64,000 bases of DNA from Gentiana macrophylla. Taxonomy: Eukaryota; Streptophyta; Magnoliopsida; Gentianales; Gentianaceae. Location: positions 124,001 through 188,000 of the forward strand of contig JAOBSW010000555.1 of the NCBI GenBank assembly GCA_026214975.1, written 5' to 3'. Positions 21,201 through 30,712 of the stretch are shown here, piece by piece. Numbering within the stretch: the stretch's first letter is position 1; each line of letters opens with the position of its first letter. The position numbers and the translations under genes are program-made. Under the pieces are notes generated by a model. It did not search any database and was not told the DNA's origin. It worked only from the letters and a program-made list of their open reading frames with translations.

Positions 21201-21819
21201 ACTTTTTTTGCATCCTGATATGATTCCGGCAAGGTTGAACCAACTGGTAATATTCGTTTCAACTTTTGTAGCAACATCGTAACTGATTCATTGCTCCAAT
21301 GACCAAGACTCTTGATGTGTAATAGGTCGACAACCGAGGACAATTTTGAAGTCTCACAGCCTGGGTAGAGTGGTTGTTTAGAGTCTTTCAATAACCTATA
21401 AAATGCCTTTGCGTCAGCATTTGGTTCCTCGCCATGCTTATTCTGACTTGATGAACTTATGTCGGACTCATTTCTATCCCACTCATTCATATTAGGATAT
21501 AAATCCCTTAAAATTTCATCAACCCCCTCATTACTTTCACTTCCATTTGAGTCTTCCTCAGCGGATGAAGAATCATATTGTCTTTCACCATGGTGATACC
21601 AAGTTGTGTAACCTGGCATTATCCCATTCACAATGAGATGTTGTTCAACCACTTCACGAGATCCATAATCAGTGTTATTACACTTTACACATGGGCACCG
21701 GATGGTGTGCTCTTCGCACTGTCTTTGAAAAGCATATTCTAAAAATCTTTAACACCGGCCTTGTATTTTACATTGAGTCGATCATTGATAAGACTCATCC
21801 ATTCCTTATTGGGTGCCAT
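18275..21819 (-). pseudogene. CACTA TNP2-type transposase (TNPD-like) gene
   Basis: Minus-strand gene starting at MAPNKEWMSLINDRL (ATG at 21819). The transposase-associated domain has CPC.KC and HGE motifs and one lost T in a T-run at about 21740 that shifts frame. The long open frame 21652-20189 is the TNP2 core (CPCCNKETFS, KLRASLLWTINDFPAYGNL, GDAIDVYLRPLIDELNELW). Another shift lies near 20200. Then come STHLLRHNLDVMHIEKN, the C-terminal DUF4218-like part (MDVPY, ECMTLCSMYL, 19466-19239), introns at about 19241-19160 and 19070-18995, and a DUF4216-like domain (18984-18275, shift near 18540). The enzyme would cut the element ends; this copy is broken at least four times. Confidence 0.88.
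20189..21652 (-). CDS. Longest open frame of the TNP2 transposase
   Basis: An uninterrupted 487-codon stretch of the gene above. It opens in the transposase-associated domain (WYHHGERQYDSSSAEED), has an acidic linker (residues about 30-75), then the Transposase_21/TNP2 fold: SYQKIDACINDCMLFWKEEE with the C..C pair ICKICGASRWKE, CHMRWHCEKRMDDGVMRHPA, WKSFDDLYKGFSADPRNVRL, ASDGFQPFTHSKTSYSIWPV, and MACPCCNKETFSIRLANGRK. It ends in a frameshift within an A/T-rich run near 20200. I list it separately as the strongest protein evidence for the superfamily. Confidence 0.88.
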   Translation of the reverse strand: MVEQHLIVNGIMPGYTTWYHHGERQYDSSSAEEDSNGSESNEGVDEILRDLYPNMNEWDRNESDISSSSQNKHGEEPNADAKAFYRLLKDSKQPLYPGCETSKLSSVVDLLHIKSLGHWSNESVTMLLQKLKRILPVGSTLPESYQDAKKVIKDLGLSYQKIDACINDCMLFWKEEEGSNICKICGASRWKEDIHSGDTKFRKNGKKVAVKTLRYFPLKPRLQRLFMSKKTACHMRWHCEKRMDDGVMRHPADSMAWKSFDDLYKGFSADPRNVRLGLASDGFQPFTHSKTSYSIWPVILIPYNLPPWMCMKESNFILSMLIPGPEGPGDAIDVYLRPLIDELNELWEEGVETFDASTRENFKLRASLLWTINDFPAYGNLSGWSTKGKMACPCCNKETFSIRLANGRKQCYMGHRRFLPIDHKWRKNKSMFDGTKEVRQPPSHLSGEDVLAQVNDLEGITLTKCVGKKTKISHEKRGDNWNKKVFF

Positions 21820-23481
21820 TTTCCTAATTTCATAAATATGTATAATTGTGAACCAAAAAATCTAACACAGAAAACACTTGATGTAATATAATATAATAGG
21901 ATTAAAGATTGGAGCACAAGAGACCAAAAAAATCAGGTACGATGCACAGAAAACAAACATGTTCAATAAAAGTTGCCTAAAAAAAAATTCTTTTGCCCAC
22001 AAAAAAAGTATGGATATGTTATTATGATAAATTTTTTAGTGATGCTACAGGCACAACAATTGTGTCAAAATAAGTGTCCCAATACATTTTCTGACGCTTG
22101 ATTATAGTGAGCCAACATCACAATCAATAAATACTACACTATAATCAAGGGTACAAAATGTGTTGTGTCACTCGTTTGTAGCACAATCGTTTTCATTATA
22201 GTGATATTGTTTCCTTTTGGTCGTGGTTATCGTGAGTTGATAAAACCCGTAAATTCATTTTCCACCAAATTTATTTGTTTCTGATACTTTTCATATAGTG
22301 CAGTTTCACACTTCAAAGAAGAGACCAATCAAATTAAAATGAATGTACCCCTGTTTGTCACAACTCAGTTTTACCCTGTTTGTCAAAACTTTTATTGGTA
22401 GCTCATTGTTTTGTTTTGTTATTGACATTGTAAACACTCATCCCAAAGCCCAAGTATGCAGCGTTACATAAGCAGCACGTTCGGTCATTTCCTTGATACC
22501 CTTTTTGTCATGAACACATAGCCATACAAAAGTTTTACCCACATTAGGCGGTGAAAGACAATGCACAATTTTAGCCGTGTCTAGTGTATTTATAGACCTT
22601 TAACATATTTCCTATGAACAGAACATAAGAAAACACAGTTCAACTAAGATCTTGGGCTCCATGGGAAGTTTTTCACTCAACTTCTCTACACTCTAAAAAT
22701 TAGTAATTTTTTGTCTCTATGTCACTCTCATTTTCAGTGGACAAAGTTTCCCTTCAGTCCCAACAAATAATTATGATAGTGCCTCAAGGTTAAATGGAAT
22801 AAGAGCCATGACTAATGGGGTCATCGCATATAAAACTACATTATTAATACATAAAAGCAGAAAAAGATGAAGCGGCGAATATGTTCAAAGAAAGCGGGCC
22901 CAGCAGAGATGTGTTGCTCTGTATATAAAAATAAGAATTAAAACAAAGAATAAGTATATGGTCTTGGGGCACGAAGGTCGAATGTTAAGCCCGAAATGGG
23001 GTGCCAGGCAAATCAATTGGGATGCCAATAACAAGCACCTATGTCATTCTAGCACTTCCAAACTAAGAAAATTAGGCCAGAAGTGTCACAACAAAACTAA
23101 TGAATCCATCAATATTGTTCTTATCATTTCAAAATTCTGGACTTTTCAATGCACACGGTGAATATACATAACTAGCTTATTTGATCACAACACAGGGAAT
23201 GCATTTCTTTTGAGACTTTCATGCACCGAACCCACACGAAATCAGTTTTAATCATAGAGCACATAGAGACTCAATTGTATATCACCCGAACACGTAAAGA
23301 CTCCAGTTTATATGACCGTAAAGAACGTAGGCCTTACACGAGCTTCTTGAGCACTTAGTAGAACCCACTTTCATTTTTCCTTCATATTCCTTACATTAGC
23401 TTCTTGTATGTATTTATGTAAAATGACTTAGGAAAATTATATTCTAAAATAGACACAGAACATCATACTTTAAGTTCAAGC

Positions 23482-23512
<31 letters not shown>

Positions 23513-24990
23513 TCCCTCCTTTAAATTGAAAATCATGTTCACGAGTTTCCATATCCCAGAATGTCCGTGGCACCAACATGATTTCAACACATTTCATTAT
23601 GTCTATTCATGCCATAAATTCAATCATTTCTTGCCACAAAAATCTCAGTTTAAAAGAACTCATTTAATTTAGACAATTTTTCAAACATGAGAGATGCAGA
23701 ATTTGTAGAACATAAACTTCATCCATACATAGGTGATCTACAATGCATCACTTTACATAACAACGTCTAAACACGTTCCAATCACAAGTAACCCATTTTA
23801 TATTTCCCACGGTTTGTCACAGAAATAATAAAAACTGAATCAAATGGATAATAGAAAATGACTTTCCAATCAAAGTAAAAAAATAAATCTTACCAATCAA
23901 ACATAATCAAACAGACTTTCAATTGGTTTTTCAATAACCATGTTCGATATACAACATTATATCTACTATTGCAGAAATGCGCGATGCACGTATAGGGAGA
24001 TTCATCAGAAGCCAATCATAGGATGAACAAGTTGGGTTAGCTGTGACCAATTTTTGGATTGTGCAAATACAAACCGTGAAGATCATGGAATCAAATAGCA
24101 ATTATAAAAAAGATTCTTTGTGATATCAACCAAGCCACAATTAAACCAAACCACAAAATTATTACGGTGGATCTCCAAAAACACCAACTAATCAATTTCT
24201 AGAAATAGAAAAATCTCATGAATTCGAAATCATACCTGATTACACCGATATCAACCCAAGAAACACCGATGACGCCGCACTTTTGACAATGAAGCTGTTA
24301 CTACAATCAACCAAAACATAAATACTGAAGCAAATATGTGAAAAATTAGAGAAGGAAATCAAGTAGACAATAGGTGGGTATTGTACACCAAACCTAAGAA
24401 ATAAATTAACAAGCAAAATCAAATACCTGACAAATCGATCCTTGGTAGGATCAATCGCTTCTTCGATGTTGAATACGTATGTTCGATCACGATTTGGAAA
24501 AAAAGTTTATTATTTTTGGACTTCTCTGAATTGTATATCAGCGGTTTAATTGTGTGATAAGCTATGAGCCGCTATAGTTTTAAAGTAGGAAATTGGATAA
24601 ATCAATTGTTTTAGAGGGATAAATCAATTTAAAAGTAGGATAAATCAATTTTAAACAAAACCTGGATAGTTAAATTAACGTGGATAGAAATCAGGAAAAT
24701 TTCTTTGGCGCTGATTTGGAAAAGTGGGGCGGGACCTTTTTTACTAAAAGTAAAAGAATTTGCGGGAAAATACATTCCAAGAAAAAGTCATGCTCCCCAA
24801 CCCCCGCAAATAAAGGCACGTATATATTTATAAATATAAAAAAAATTAGTCATATTTTTTCCAAGTATACGAATAATGACTGGATTGAAATTAGTCATTA
24901 AGACTTCACCTTTTAGCTACACAAAATACTAACTCTCACTAAAACTATAAAAAAGATTGACTTTAGTGACCAGAATAGCATCCTCTCACC
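21820..24990. other. CACTA long 5' non-coding region
   Basis: About 3.2 kb between the transposase start and the right terminus, with no supported gene. It holds a fold-back element (22045-22205), an (AT)14 run at 23482-23509, and gtcatta/taatgac subterminal words at about 24846-25015. The transposase promoter must lie here, but I cannot point to it. Confidence 0.5.
22045..22205. repeat. Fold-back (MITE-like) sequence in the CACTA non-coding region
   Basis: The core is a perfect 13-bp inverted repeat, CTTGATTATAGTG (22097-22109) and CACTATAATCAAG (22137-22149). Imperfect pairing continues outward through acattttctg / caaaatgtgt and up to the blocks near 22045 and 22205, giving arms of about 60 bp around a 27-nt loop. 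There is no coding sequence. I could not fix a target duplication. Confidence 0.5.
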
Positions 24991-25026
24991 AATTTTTTGT
25001 CATTATTTCTCCATTTTTTTGTAGTG

Positions 25027-25405
25027 ATGGAACTCATTTAGAGAGGAGCAAAACAAGAATATTCAGCTCCTAATGAGTACGAATAAAAATCTTGAGAGAC
25101 AGATAGGGCAGCTGGCTGAGCAGTTAGCATCAAGACCCCAAGGGCACTTGCCCAGCTTTACTGAGAAAAATCCTAAGGGTGGTCATGTTGCTCAGGCTGA
25201 CTTAAGCAGCGGCCAGTGTACTGACCTCGTGCCATCAATGCAATATGGTAAAGAGGAGGCCAGTACCATGAGTTTAAGAAGCGGTACACAGCTTAGTGGT
25301 CCCCCTGGTTTCGTGGAAACCACTAGCCCCTCCCGCCCTTTGATAAGGCGGGAGGAAATTGAGCACCCATCATCCCCTTGGTCGCAAGCAAGTAATCAGT
25401 GGTGA
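25027..25405 (+). pseudogene. gag: E3 gag, C-terminal part (downstream of the CACTA insertion)
   Basis: Gag resumes directly after the ATG target duplication. It contains NKNLERQIGQLAEQLASRPQ, a coiled-coil-like stretch, and the Athila block STMSLRSGTQLSGPPGF. Its match in character to the E3 N-terminal gag on the far side of the CACTA element supports the insertion model. It ends at a stop at 25403-25405, and the pre-protease region beyond is read in other frames. Confidence 0.8.
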
Positions 25406-25515
25406 TCCACGATAGGTGGAAAGGTTGGAAATCCTCAAGTGGTGATCCTTTGAGGGGAAAAGGAAAAGAAAGTCGTGGGTGATCCACGACTACGAAAACT
25501 TCGAAAAGTCATTCG

Positions 25516-26330
25516 GTGGAAAGATCACGGAAGACAAGGCCGTTAAGCGCATCTTCAAAGAAGGTTTTCTCTAAGAATGATCTTAAGAAGCTTCCATTTC
25601 CACCCGGAAAGAGCAACATCCCATTGAGCGAAGATAAGAAGTATGGAAAGGTGCTCAATTTGTTGAAAAACACTCGAGTTAATCTTCCATTGTCGAAGTT
25701 TTGGTTGAGATGCCTAAGTATACCAAGTTCATTAAGGATGTTGTATCTTCCAAAAGAAATTATCGAGAAATGGATCAAGCGGTTGGTAAAGGCTGCGCGA
25801 TGGTCAATTATCAAGACTTACCAACCAAGAGGCGACCAGGCAAATTTGAGCTCACACTGCGCAGATGGGAGGCCTAGTCTTCCCAAATTCCTTATGTGAC
25901 TGGGTGCATCCATCGACTTGATGCCATTGTCATTTGCAATCGGCTTGGTTTACAAAGTCTTCTAGAACCCACTACCATGAACTTACTGGTTATTGATAGA
26001 TCTTCTAAAAAAGCTTTAGGGATCTAAAGGGCGTATTAGTTCAAATAGATAGGTTTACCTTCCGGTTGGTAGCACGTCTTAGATATTGAGAAAAGTGAAA
26101 ATGTCCCTTTGATTCTTGGAAGACCTTTTCTATCTACGACTAGAGCCCTCATCGATTGTGATGGTGGGCATGTGACCATTCGAGTTGGTGACCAGGAGGT
26201 GAGCTATAGTGTTTCAAAATCTATCAATATACCTTACGGATCTCCAACCGGCTTTTCCGTTGAGGAGACTTACGATGATTTCGATGACTTTATGGTTAAG
26301 CAAGTCATGGTCAGTAGAATCTGAATATGA
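25516..26330 (+). pseudogene. pol: E3 pre-protease region and aspartic protease
   Basis: The open stretch 25516-25899 holds the segment before the protease (KKLPFPPGKSNIPLSEDKKY, then VNLP), with frame loss after 25690. The protease active site lies at about 25895-25925: a one-base loss falls exactly within the Asp-Leu-Gly codons, so the catalytic triplet is split between frames. The C-terminal half is open at 26109-26324 (MILGRPFLSTTRALIDCDGG, VTIRVGDQEVSYSVSKSINI). The enzyme is dead in this copy. Confidence 0.8.
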
Positions 26331-26599
26331 GCGTGATTGATAATCGAATAATCATGGTGTGGTCAATCTAGACCAGTTAGCGGTGATTTTGAGGATGAGC
26401 TAAGAGAAGAAGCTTTGGCGTAGGGGCCACTAAGTAAGCTCAACGATGTTGAGTTGAAGAGTGGAGATCTTAAATCAAGTCTAGAGGAACCTCCTGTAGA
26501 TTTGGTTCTGAAGCCGTTGCCTAAACATCTGAAGTATGTGTTTCTAAGAGAAGGTGACAAGCAAGCTTTGATCATCTCTCGCCAAGTTGTCTCGAATAT

Positions 26600-27640
26600 A
26601 AGAGCTTAAAGCATTAAGCGTCTTGCGCAAAAATAAGAAAGCCTTTGGATGGCAGGTGGGAGATATCCGAGGGATATCTCCCGACATCTGTATGCACAAG
26701 ATCAAGACTGAGGAGGGTGCAAAACAAGTTAGACAGCCCCAAAGGAGGCTTAACCCTCACATGCAAGAAGTAGTCAAGAAGGAGATCATTAAACTTCTAG
26801 ATATGGGTATCATTTACGCCATTGCTGACAGCGAGTGGGTTTCCCCGACTCAAGTAGTTCCCAAGAAAGGTGGAATTACGATTGAGAAAAATGAGAAGGG
26901 AGAAGAGATAGCATTGAGGCTCGTTCATTGGATCTGAGTATGTATCGATTATCGAAAGCTCAATGAGGTCACTGTGAAAGATCATTTCCTTCCATTCATT
27001 GACCGGATGCTTGAGCGTCTGGCGGGGCACGCATTCTCTCGCTTCTGGATGGATATTCGAGGATACTTCCAGATACCCATTGATCCTGTGGACCAGAGAA
27101 GACCACTTTCACTTGCCCCTATGGGACATTCGCGCTCTGAGCGGATGCCATTTGGTCTCTGTAATGCCCGGCCACCTTTCAAAGGTGTATGATGGCAATC
27201 TTTGACGGGCTAGTTGAAAAGTGCATGGAGATTTTTATGGATGATTTCTCGGTCTTTGGTCAATCCTTCGATGATTGCCTCGATAATCTTGATCGGTGTT
27301 GTCTAGATGTGTGGAAAAGGACTTAGTACTCAATTGGGAAAAGTGCCATTTTATGGTCGATGAAGGGATAGTTCTTGGCCACAAAGTGTCCGCCAACGGT
27401 ATAGAAGTAGATAGGGCCAAGGTAGAAGCCATTGAGAAGATGAGTTATCCTAAGAATGTACGTGAAGTCAGAAGTTTCCTCGGGCATGTCGGTTTCTATA
27501 GGAGATTCATCCAAGATTTTTCCAAAGTAGCCAAGCCCCTATCTACTCGCTCAAGGAAGGCGTTGAGTTCAATTTCGATGAAAAGCGCAAGCAAGCGTTT
27601 GAGGAGCTCAAGAATCGGTTAATATCCGCTCCAATTCTTA
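26600..27640 (+). pseudogene. pol: E3 reverse transcriptase
   Basis: RT motifs are spread over at least four frames: RRLNPHMQEVVKKEIIKLLD and SPTQVVPKKGG (26623-26937, ended by a stop), CIDYRKLNEVTVKDHF (from 26940), MPFGLCNA (about 27145-27168), FMDDFSVFG with both catalytic Asp (about 27235-27262), and 27296-27622 with LVLNWEKCHFMVDEGIVLGH and FLGHVGFYRRFIQDFSKV. The order and wording are those of Athila RT. Small indels, several of them single bases, interrupt it. Confidence 0.82.
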
Positions 27641-28010
27641 TTTCACATTGGAACTTACCCTTTGAGCTTATGTGTGACGATCGAACTATGCGGTTAGTGC
27701 GAGTCTTAGGGCAAAAGCTTAATGGAAAGTTCCAACCTATCTATTACGCCGATCACACTGCGAATCCTTCTCAAGTTAACTACACGACAACCGAAAGGAA
27801 TTATTAGCCGTAGTCTTTGCTATGGATAAGTTTTGTAGTTACTTCTTTGGGTGCTCAAGTGATTGTGTGGGTGACCACGGCGCTGCGTTATCTCATGACC
27901 AAAAAGGAAGCTAAACCGCGCTACTGCGTTGGATCCGACCCTCCAAGAGTTTGGCGTTCAAATTAAAGATAAAAAAGGGCGGTGAGCGTAGTGGCGAGAT
28001 CATGTTTCTA
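27640..28010 (+). pseudogene. pol: E3 RNase H remnant
   Basis: Between RT and integrase, short pieces in changing frames correspond to RNase H: PILISHWNLPFELMCDD, QVNYTTTERN (about 27775-27805), MTKKEAKPR (about 27895-27925) and IKDKKG (about 27963-27980). No piece exceeds 60 codons. The position and words are enough to name the domain, but it is heavily decayed. Confidence 0.65.
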
Positions 28011-28089
28011 GGATGTTAAGTGAGAGAAAAGGGTGATCCCGATGATATAGATCTTTACTTTCCTCTAGAAAACATCATGTTGATCGATG

Positions 28090-29340
28090 GGCGCTCTCCA
28101 GGCGTCCCATGGTATTCTTCCATCGTCAATTATCTTCATTCCCAATATCTTGACCTGAAATGTCTTATCAAGAGAAGAAGAAGTTCTTCTACGATATGAA
28201 ATATTTCGTTTGGGATGAACCTTATCTTTTAAAATCTGCAAAGATGGTTTGCTTAGGAGATCGTTCACGAATCGAGCAACAAGAGATTATCGAGCAATGC
28301 CACGGTGGACCCTTTGGAGGTCACTTTGGTCCTTGGAAAGCGGTTGCTAAGATCTTCGAGTCGGTTTCTATTGGCCTACGATCTTTAAGGATCTGAAGCC
28401 TTACGTAAAGCTTGCGATAGGTGTCAAAGAACCGGAACTACGACAAGGCGTTTTGACATGCCTTTAAAACCCATCTTAGAGTGCGAAGTCTTTGATGTAT
28501 GGGGCTTCGATTTTATGGGACCTTTCCCATCATCGTGTGGCAACAAATGCATCTTAGTCTGCGTCGACTATGTTTTGAAATGGGTGGAGGCTCAAGCCAC
28601 AACTCACAATGACCATAAAACGGTCATGAAATTCTAAAGAAAAATATCTTTGTGAGATTTGGATGTCCTCGAGCCTTGATCAGTGATGAAGGAACGCATT
28701 TTCGCAACCGACCTCTTAGAGAGAGTTCTTGAAAAGTATGGTGTTCGCCATAAGACCGGCACACCATACCATCCGATGACTAGCGGTCGAGGTTGAGCGA
28801 AGCAACGAGCATCAAGCAAATCTGGAAAAGGCAGTGAGCAGTCATAGAAAGGATTTGGAGTTTGAAATTGGATGATGCACTATGGGCGTATAGAGAATCG
28901 CCTATAAAACCCCTATGGGTACATCTCCATATCAGATACGGCAAGCCATGTCATCTTCCAGTTGAGTTAGAGCATAGGGCTTATTGGGCGACAAAGTTTC
29001 TTAACTTTGATTCCCAAACTTGTGGAAAACATCATTGCGCGTGAGCTGCATGAGTTAGGCGAGTTCCGACTCCAGGTTTCTGAAAGCGCCAGGATAAGCA
29101 AGGATAAGATGAAACTCCTCCATGGCGCCAAAATTAAGAAAAGAGAATTTCAAGTAGGGGAACAAGTTCTTCTTTATAATTCCAGATTACATTTGTTTTA
29201 CGGAAAGCGAGGACACGATGGTCCGGCCCTTTACGATTCTCAAAATCATTCCTGAGGCGTTCTAGAACTACTCGGTTATAAAGATCAGCCGTTTGAGTTA
29301 ATGGTCGGAGAGGTGCAAACACTACATTGGTGAACCTCTG
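28090..29340 (+). pseudogene. pol: E3 integrase
   Basis: The region opens with YQEKKKFFYDMKYFVWDEPY and IIEQCHGGPFGGHFGP (the HH of the zinc finger), followed in other frames by [12 protein letters not shown] sequence, [14 protein letters not shown] (first catalytic Asp, about 28490-28525), CPRALISDEGTHF (second Asp, about 28664-28700) and, after a broken stretch, WAYRESPIKPLW and PVELEHRAYWATKFLN (28862-29010). The C-terminal domain MKLLHGAKIKKREFQVGEQV and LYNSRLHLF lies at 29107-29200. At least five frame changes are present. Confidence 0.8.
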
Positions 29341-29698
29341 AGACAAGCCTTTGATTGTTAAATTTCTCGATATCCTTGGATGTGGTGTTAATGAAGTCGA
29401 TGACTCGGCGAGATCTCACCTGTCTGTTTTACGAGGATAACGGTAGTGGTCTATCACAAGAAGTTCTAGCGGTAGTTGGGATATGGAGGAATATGAAAGG
29501 AGCAACAACTTAAGCGTCATCGAGAAATCTACAAAGGAGAAAGTCAACCATGGGAAAGGTTCAGCGATATCGGAAAGCGTCAAAGCTTTAATCCCATACG
29601 TTAAGTGTCGTTTCTGCACCACAATCCGATCGAGAACTTAGGCGAGGTAATGGCGGGCGAGAAAAGTAAAATGGCACGATCCGGTGAGCTTAAATGGT
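29341..29698 (+). other. End of E3 pol, decayed
   Basis: Sequence following the integrase C-terminus without a stable frame. It probably encodes the variable tail of Athila pol. It runs directly into the conserved hairpin and purine-box element at 29699-29744. Confidence 0.4.
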
Positions 29699-29744
29699 GT
29701 CGAGCTAACGACATAAACCAAAAAAGCGCCACTAGGGGGCATCC
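29699..29744 (+). promoter_or_regulatory. Conserved post-pol hairpin and purine box, copy 1
   Basis: The hairpin is GTCG-AGCTAA-CGAC at 29699-29712, followed by ataaac and then agcgccactagggggcatcc at 29725-29744. The same order (hairpin, taaac, AGCGC, G-rich box, CAACC or CATCC) recurs at 30287-30332 and, on the minus strand, at 50825-50869. Its role is unknown to me. Confidence 0.6.
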
Positions 29745-29839
29745 TAGATATCAATCTTGTTTTAGTTTTCCTTAGTTCTTTTAGTCTTCGTATGTTGTTT
29801 TAGTTAGTTTTACTAAGCTTTTATGTTTCTATCTCCGCG

Positions 29840-30130
29840 GTGAGTTGCTTTCTAATTATGGATCTTTACAGAGTTCGCCCTGAGGAGTTCCCACTCATTA
29901 GTCGGATCCCGCTGATCACAGTAGATGATGGACCGGGAGGCACTATAGTTCTTCATGTAGATTTTGACATTAGCACTCAGGTTAAGACCATAACGTACAT
30001 TATCATAGTTCCACCTTGTTCGGGAGGCAGCGATTTCACGACTGAGGAGTTGCAGGAGGCCATAGGACGTCCTTACACGATCCTCAATGATCCTATCTTT
30101 GGCGGATTGGCACTAGTCTTTGCTTGGTGA
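29840..30130 (+). CDS. Accessory ORF of E3, unknown function, 96 codons
   Basis: I do not recognise this protein. It lies between pol and the env-position ORF and is one of the few E3 frames without internal damage. The product starts MSCFLIMDLYRVRPEEFP and contains DDGPGGTIVLHVDFD, TYIIIVPPC and TEELQEAIGRP; it is slightly acidic with no obvious signal peptide or membrane segment. The true start may be the second Met (MDLYRV). It is bracketed by two copies of the conserved hairpin and purine box (29699 and 30287), which suggests a separate translational or transcriptional unit. Chance preservation cannot be excluded. Confidence 0.5.
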   Translation: MSCFLIMDLYRVRPEEFPLISRIPLITVDDGPGGTIVLHVDFDISTQVKTITYIIIVPPCSGGSDFTTEELQEAIGRPYTILNDPIFGGLALVFAW

Positions 30131-30286
30131 GCATTTCGAGAGGTGTTGAGGTATTTGGTGAAGATTGGTGTTTGCAGGATGAGTACGACTTTCCTCCGGC
30201 TATCGACATGCTTCGGCGTCTCATTCACTTAGTGGATTGGGACAAGATCTACGCAGATTAGTGATTTCTTAGTTAGTTTTGCTTTC

Positions 30287-30332
30287 GTCGAGCCCCGACG
30301 TAAAACGGAAGCGCTAGGTGGGAGGCAACCCA
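30287..30332 (+). promoter_or_regulatory. Conserved post-ORF hairpin and purine box, copy 2
   Basis: GTCG-AGCCC-CGAC (30287-30299), taaaac, then agcgctaggtgggaggcaac (30310-30329, continuing cca). The stem is identical to copy 1 while the loop differs. It follows the accessory ORF as copy 1 follows pol. Confidence 0.6.
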
Positions 30333-30489
30333 TTGCTTTATTTGTGTTTGTTTTATTTTCAAGTTCTTTTAAGTTCGTTGCGTTTCCGTATTGTACATTT
30401 GAATTTGAGATTATCGATAATAAAAGTTTCGCATTTAGTTGTTTTATATGATAATTTTTAAACAAAGGACAATTTTGCATTTTTCATTT

Positions 30490-30712
30490 GGGCGACGCCG
30501 TTCATGAATATGAGCGCCCGTCGGACTATGTTTTTATGGACGTTAAGTCAATATAATGGGCGCCCGTCTACAAAAGTTCCTCCTATCCTGTATTCAAAAA
30601 TGCCCCATGGACGGCGTGCTCGAATTTATGGGCGCCCGTCCGATTCATGCGATTACTAGTGAACGCCCGTCCGTAGAGATGGATGAGCGTCCACTACGAG
30701 CCTATATATACA
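30490..30712 (+). promoter_or_regulatory. Putative internal promoter: CGTCC motif cluster followed by a TATA box
   Basis: Motifs gagcgcccgtc (30512), gggcgcccgtc (30558), gggcgcccgtcc (30630), gaacgcccgtcc (30661) and gagcgtcc (30685) precede ctatatata at 30702-30710. In the LTRs at 7565 and 34319 the same motif family stands just before the TATA box. This lies about 760 bp upstream of the env-position ORF. A promoter is an inference; a relic LTR U3 is an alternative. Confidence 0.45.

Larger units (their letters stand above)
12890..25026 (-). mobile_element. Complete CACTA (En/Spm) transposon, 12.1 kb, in E3 gag
   Basis: The ends are CACTACAAGAAAA (12890-12902) and, inverted, CACTACAAAAAAATGG (25026-25011). 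The trinucleotide ATG flanks both sides (12887-12889 and 25027-25029), the 3-bp target duplication of the superfamily. Both genes lie on the minus strand: a TNP2-type transposase near the right end and a TNPA-like gene to its left. Subterminal regions are rich in gtcatta words. Coding sequences carry several frameshifts, so this copy is probably non-autonomous, though its termini are intact. Confidence 0.93.
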
